8,984 nt of DNA from an uncultured Pirellulaceae bacterium (lineage in GTDB: Bacteria; Planctomycetota; Planctomycetia; Pirellulales; Pirellulaceae). The stretch covers positions 1-8,984 of the forward strand of contig CAKQNH010000138.1 in NCBI GenBank assembly GCA_934255105.1, written 5' to 3'. The position numbers were made by a program, and so were the translations under genes. Of this stretch, positions 6,298 through 8,984 are shown in pieces. A model generated the notes under the pieces. It saw only the letters and a list, made by a program, of their open reading frames with translations, was not told the DNA's origin and ran no database searches. How positions within the stretch are numbered: position 1 is the first letter of the stretch; every line of letters begins with the position of its first letter.

Positions 6298-6321
6298 AAA
6301 ACTCTTGGCGAGTTCCGCTAC
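6298..6321 (-). repeat. Hairpin A, inverted copy (GCCAA loop)
   Basis: Read on the minus strand it begins GTAGCGGAACTCGCCAAGAG, matching the forward copy at 5936-5960 except at compensating stem positions and the end. The stem AACTC/GAGTT is perfect, with flanking G-T pairs. Together the two copies form an inverted pair bracketing the nine-unit array, giving a 386-bp composite. Confidence 0.75.
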
Positions 6322-6395
6322 GAGAAAAGCTGTTCCATCAGCTCATGAAGTTCCTTGCGTTATAACGACTGCCGCTACAAAGCCTCAACTACACC

Positions 6396-8984
6396 ATGTT
6401 TGCGAAAATTCTTCATCGTCCTGCGTTTGCTATCGTCATCTCACTGCTGATCCTATTCATGGGTGGGCTGGCGATCGTGATGCTACCCATCTCCCAGTTT
6501 CCGTCGGTGGCGCCACCCAGCGTACGAGTTTCCGTGTCGTATCCTGGGGCTAGTGCCAACATCTTGATCGATTCGACGATGGTTATCTTGGAACAAGCCA
6601 TCAATGGCGTTCAGAACATGCGGTACATGCTGGGAGACGCGACCAGTGCTGGCGAGGGAACGATCCAGATCATTTTCGAACCCGGTACGGACCCGAATGT
6701 GGCGGTAATGAACGTCAATAATCGGGTTCAAGCCGTAAAGAACAACTTGCCTCCCATCGTGGAGCGTGAGGGGATCATCGTCATGCAGAACATGACCAGT
6801 ATGCTGCTATATGTGAACGTGTTCAGCACTGATCCCAATGTCGATCAAAACTATTTGTACAACTACGCCACCGTCAACGTGCAGAATGAACTCAAGCGGA
6901 TTCAGGGAGTGGGGAGCGCCAACATACTAGGCAACCGGGCCTATGCCATGCGTGTGGAATTGGACGTCGACCGCATGCGAGCCTATCAAGTGGATGCCGA
7001 AGATGTCATGGAAGCGATCAAAGACCAAAGCATGATTGGCTCGCCAGGACGTCTTGGCCAAGCGACCGGCACGACCTCGCAAACTCTAGAGTATGTGCTG
7101 ACGTGGGTGGGAAGATACACCACTCCCGAGCAATACCAGGAGATCGTTTTGAAGGCGAACCCCGACGGGCAGATTCTAAAATTGAAGGACGTTGCCAAGG
7201 TTACGCTAGGCTCGTCTTTCTACGATCTGTATTCTGACATCGATGGGCTCCCATCGGCGGCGATAGTTCTGAAACAGACTCCGGGCTCCAACGCTGCAGA
7301 GGTCATTAAGCGGGTAAAAGAAAAAGTCGCACAGATTAAGAAAGAATCGTTCCCGCCGGGGATGGACTACGTCGTCACCTATGACGTCTCAAGCTTTTTG
7401 GATGCTTCGATTGAAAAAGTGTTGCATACGCTCTTCGAGGCCTTCATTCTAGTTTCACTGGTAGTCTATCTATTTCTTGGAGACGTTCGCAGTACGTTGA
7501 TTCCCATCTTGGCCGTTCCAGTATCGCTTATCGGTACGTTCTTTTTCATGCTCATGTTTGGAATGTCGATCAACCTGATCACGCTCTTCGCCCTGGTATT
7601 GGCGATTGGGGTCGTGGTCGACGATGCAATCGTGGTGGTTGAGGCGGTGCATGAGAAAATGCACACCAAGCATCTATCTCCCTATCGTGCGACGCAGGAG
7701 GTGATGCATGAGATTAGCGGCGCGATCATCGCTATTACGCTGGTGATGACGGCTGTTTTCATCCCGGTCACGTTCATGACTGGACCAGTCGGCGTGTTTT
7801 ATCGCCAGTTCGCGCTGACGATGGCCATGTCCATTGTACTCTCCGGCTTGGTGGCTCTGACCCTCACGCCGGTGCTGTGCGCGATGATTCTCAAGCCTCA
7901 CTCAGATGGCGCAGAGCAGAAGGGCCTAGTCGGCTTGGTCAACCGCATTCTGAATCGAACCGCAGGCACCGCAGCGCCAATATTGCGCGCGTTGCTTTGC
8001 TTGCTATTGGGAATTGTTGCCGGGGTTGGCGTCTTTTATCTGCTTCAGGTCGAACTGGTGCACGAAGTGATCTCCGAACAATTGCCGCTGACCGAGACTA
8101 CGCTGTGGATTATCGTTGGCGTCGTGACCATCCTAGCCGCGCTAACATTTCGGGCGGTGTTCTCTGGCAGCGATGGCAGCCCCAAGAAGCGTGGGCCGAT
8201 TGGCATGTTCTTGCATGTGTTTGACCGAGGTGTCGAAAAAGTAACCGGCGGCTACGCGGCCATTCTCAATGGAATCATTACTCGTCGAGTGCTGACGATG
8301 TTAATTGTGGCCGCTTTTGGGTATGGCATTTTGATGGTGAACAAAGTGCTGCCCACCGGCTTCATTCCTTTGGAGGACCAGGGGATGATCTACGGGATTG
8401 TGCAGACTCCACCTGGTTCGACCTTGGAGTACACCAACTCCAAATGCCACGAGTTGGCCAAAATCTGCAAAGAGCTGGATACGGTTGTCTCGGTTTCATC
8501 GATTGCCGGTTATGAAGTGTTGACCGAGGGACGGGGCTCGAACGCTGGGACGTGTATTATCAATTTGAAGCCCTGGGCAGATCGCGAAGCCACGTCGAAG
8601 GAGATCATTGAAGAGTTGGAGGAGAGAGGTCAAAAGATCGCCAACGTAAAGCTGGAATTCTTCGAACCGCCAGCGGTCCCCGGCTTCGGTGCGGCGGGTG
8701 GATTCTCAGTCAACCTGCTAGATAAAACCAATAACGGCGGCTACGCACTACTGGGAGAGCAGACCGACAAATTCATGGCTGCTCTGTCGGCGCGCAAGGA
8801 GCTCAAAGGCTTGTTCACCTTCTTTGCCGCCAACTACCCGCAGTACGAGATCGTGATCGATAATGACGTAGCGATGCAAAAAGGGGTTTCCATCCGCGAT
8901 GCGATGGACAATTTATCCATCGTTATCGGCAGCACCTGGGAGCAGGGCTTCGTCCGTTTTGGCCAGTTCTACAAGGTCTACGTC
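6396..8984 (+). CDS. RND efflux permease, HAE-1/AcrB-like (3' end beyond window)
   Basis: The inner-membrane proton-driven pump of a tripartite efflux system. 863 codons are open to the window edge; the family is usually about 1,030-1,060 residues, so the C-terminal part is missing. Seen in order: TM1 (about 10-30), QFPSVAPPSV (34-43), SYPGA (48-52), first periplasmic porter part to about 330, TM2-TM6 (about 342-497), TM4 proton-relay pair D409/D410 in VVDDAIVVVEA (as AcrB D407/D408, typical of HAE-1 rather than metal exporters), TPVLC (491-495), TM7 (about 631-650), GFIPLEDQG (655-663), then the second porter part. Odd: about 90 extra residues between TM6 and TM7 carry two further hydrophobic segments (about 528-550 and 569-588). 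The ATG start matches the family N-terminus (MFAKILHRP) but lacks a Shine-Dalgarno. An outer-membrane channel gene is not in the window and may follow. Confidence 0.95.
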   Translation, partial: MFAKILHRPAFAIVISLLILFMGGLAIVMLPISQFPSVAPPSVRVSVSYPGASANILIDSTMVILEQAINGVQNMRYMLGDATSAGEGTIQIIFEPGTDPNVAVMNVNNRVQAVKNNLPPIVEREGIIVMQNMTSMLLYVNVFSTDPNVDQNYLYNYATVNVQNELKRIQGVGSANILGNRAYAMRVELDVDRMRAYQVDAEDVMEAIKDQSMIGSPGRLGQATGTTSQTLEYVLTWVGRYTTPEQYQEIVLKANPDGQILKLKDVAKVTLGSSFYDLYSDIDGLPSAAIVLKQTPGSNAAEVIKRVKEKVAQIKKESFPPGMDYVVTYDVSSFLDASIEKVLHTLFEAFILVSLVVYLFLGDVRSTLIPILAVPVSLIGTFFFMLMFGMSINLITLFALVLAIGVVVDDAIVVVEAVHEKMHTKHLSPYRATQEVMHEISGAIIAITLVMTAVFIPVTFMTGPVGVFYRQFALTMAMSIVLSGLVALTLTPVLCAMILKPHSDGAEQKGLVGLVNRILNRTAGTAAPILRALLCLLLGIVAGVGVFYLLQVELVHEVISEQLPLTETTLWIIVGVVTILAALTFRAVFSGSDGSPKKRGPIGMFLHVFDRGVEKVTGGYAAILNGIITRRVLTMLIVAAFGYGILMVNKVLPTGFIPLEDQGMIYGIVQTPPGSTLEYTNSKCHELAKICKELDTVVSVSSIAGYEVLTEGRGSNAGTCIINLKPWADREATSKEIIEELEERGQKIANVKLEFFEPPAVPGFGAAGGFSVNLLDKTNNGGYALLGEQTDKFMAALSARKELKGLFTFFAANYPQYEIVIDNDVAMQKGVSIRDAMDNLSIVIGSTWEQGFVRFGQFYKVYV

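Larger units (their letters stand above)
5905..6395 (+). other. Structured 491-bp gap between adaptor and permease
   Basis: No gene is supported here. The spacer is unusually long for an adaptor-permease pair and is mostly repeats: hairpin A (5936-5960), a separate stem-loop (5968-6001), nine tandem hairpins (6023-6279) and an inverted copy of hairpin A (6298-6321). A 10-bp palindrome GCATCGATGC lies at 5912-5921. A possible -10 box TATAAC at 6361-6366 precedes the permease, but no matching -35 is evident. If the two genes are one operon, all of this is transcribed. No poly-T tract marks a classical terminator. Confidence 0.75.

Overview
The window holds two divergent gene groups. On the minus strand is a two-component system: a membrane hybrid histidine kinase (1518-3779) followed 17 bp later by an NtrC-type sigma-54 response regulator (16-1500). 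On the plus strand is a tripartite efflux system: an RND periplasmic adaptor lipoprotein (4669-5904) and an HAE-1/AcrB-like RND permease that runs off the right edge (6396-8984+, 863 codons seen). The protein types (tripartite efflux, lipobox adaptor, sigma-54 activator) point to a Gram-negative-type bacterium. The moderate GC, the weak or absent Shine-Dalgarno sequences, the style of the RND/adaptor pair and the structured intergenic repeats suggest a planctomycete, possibly Pirellulaceae. That lineage call is an inference from memory, not a database result.

Layout. Positions 16-3779 are the kinase/regulator operon, read leftward. Positions 3780-4668 are an 889-bp divergent intergenic region. 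It contains a 15-bp tandem duplication just upstream of the kinase, a 23-unit hexamer microsatellite (GAGTAC/GGGTAC, 4101-4238), four copies of the heptamer CTTGCAT/ATGCAAG, and a weak sigma-54-like half promoter near the adaptor gene. Positions 4669-5904 are the adaptor. Positions 5905-6395 are a 491-bp gap inside the presumed efflux operon, filled with structured DNA: nine tandem 29-bp hairpin units (6023-6279) bracketed by two inverted copies of another hairpin (5936-5960 and 6298-6321) whose stems differ by compensating base changes. The permease follows.

How the parts may work together. The kinase senses an envelope signal through a CHASE3-like domain, phosphorylates the NtrC-type regulator (and its own C-terminal receiver), and the regulator may activate the divergent efflux operon, possibly through sigma-54. 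This regulatory link rests on gene position, a weak promoter match and heptamer clustering, so it is a hypothesis.

The points most worth a second look are the composite hairpin array between adaptor and permease, the two extra predicted membrane helices in the permease between the usual TM6 and TM7, and the hexamer tract in the shared regulatory region.
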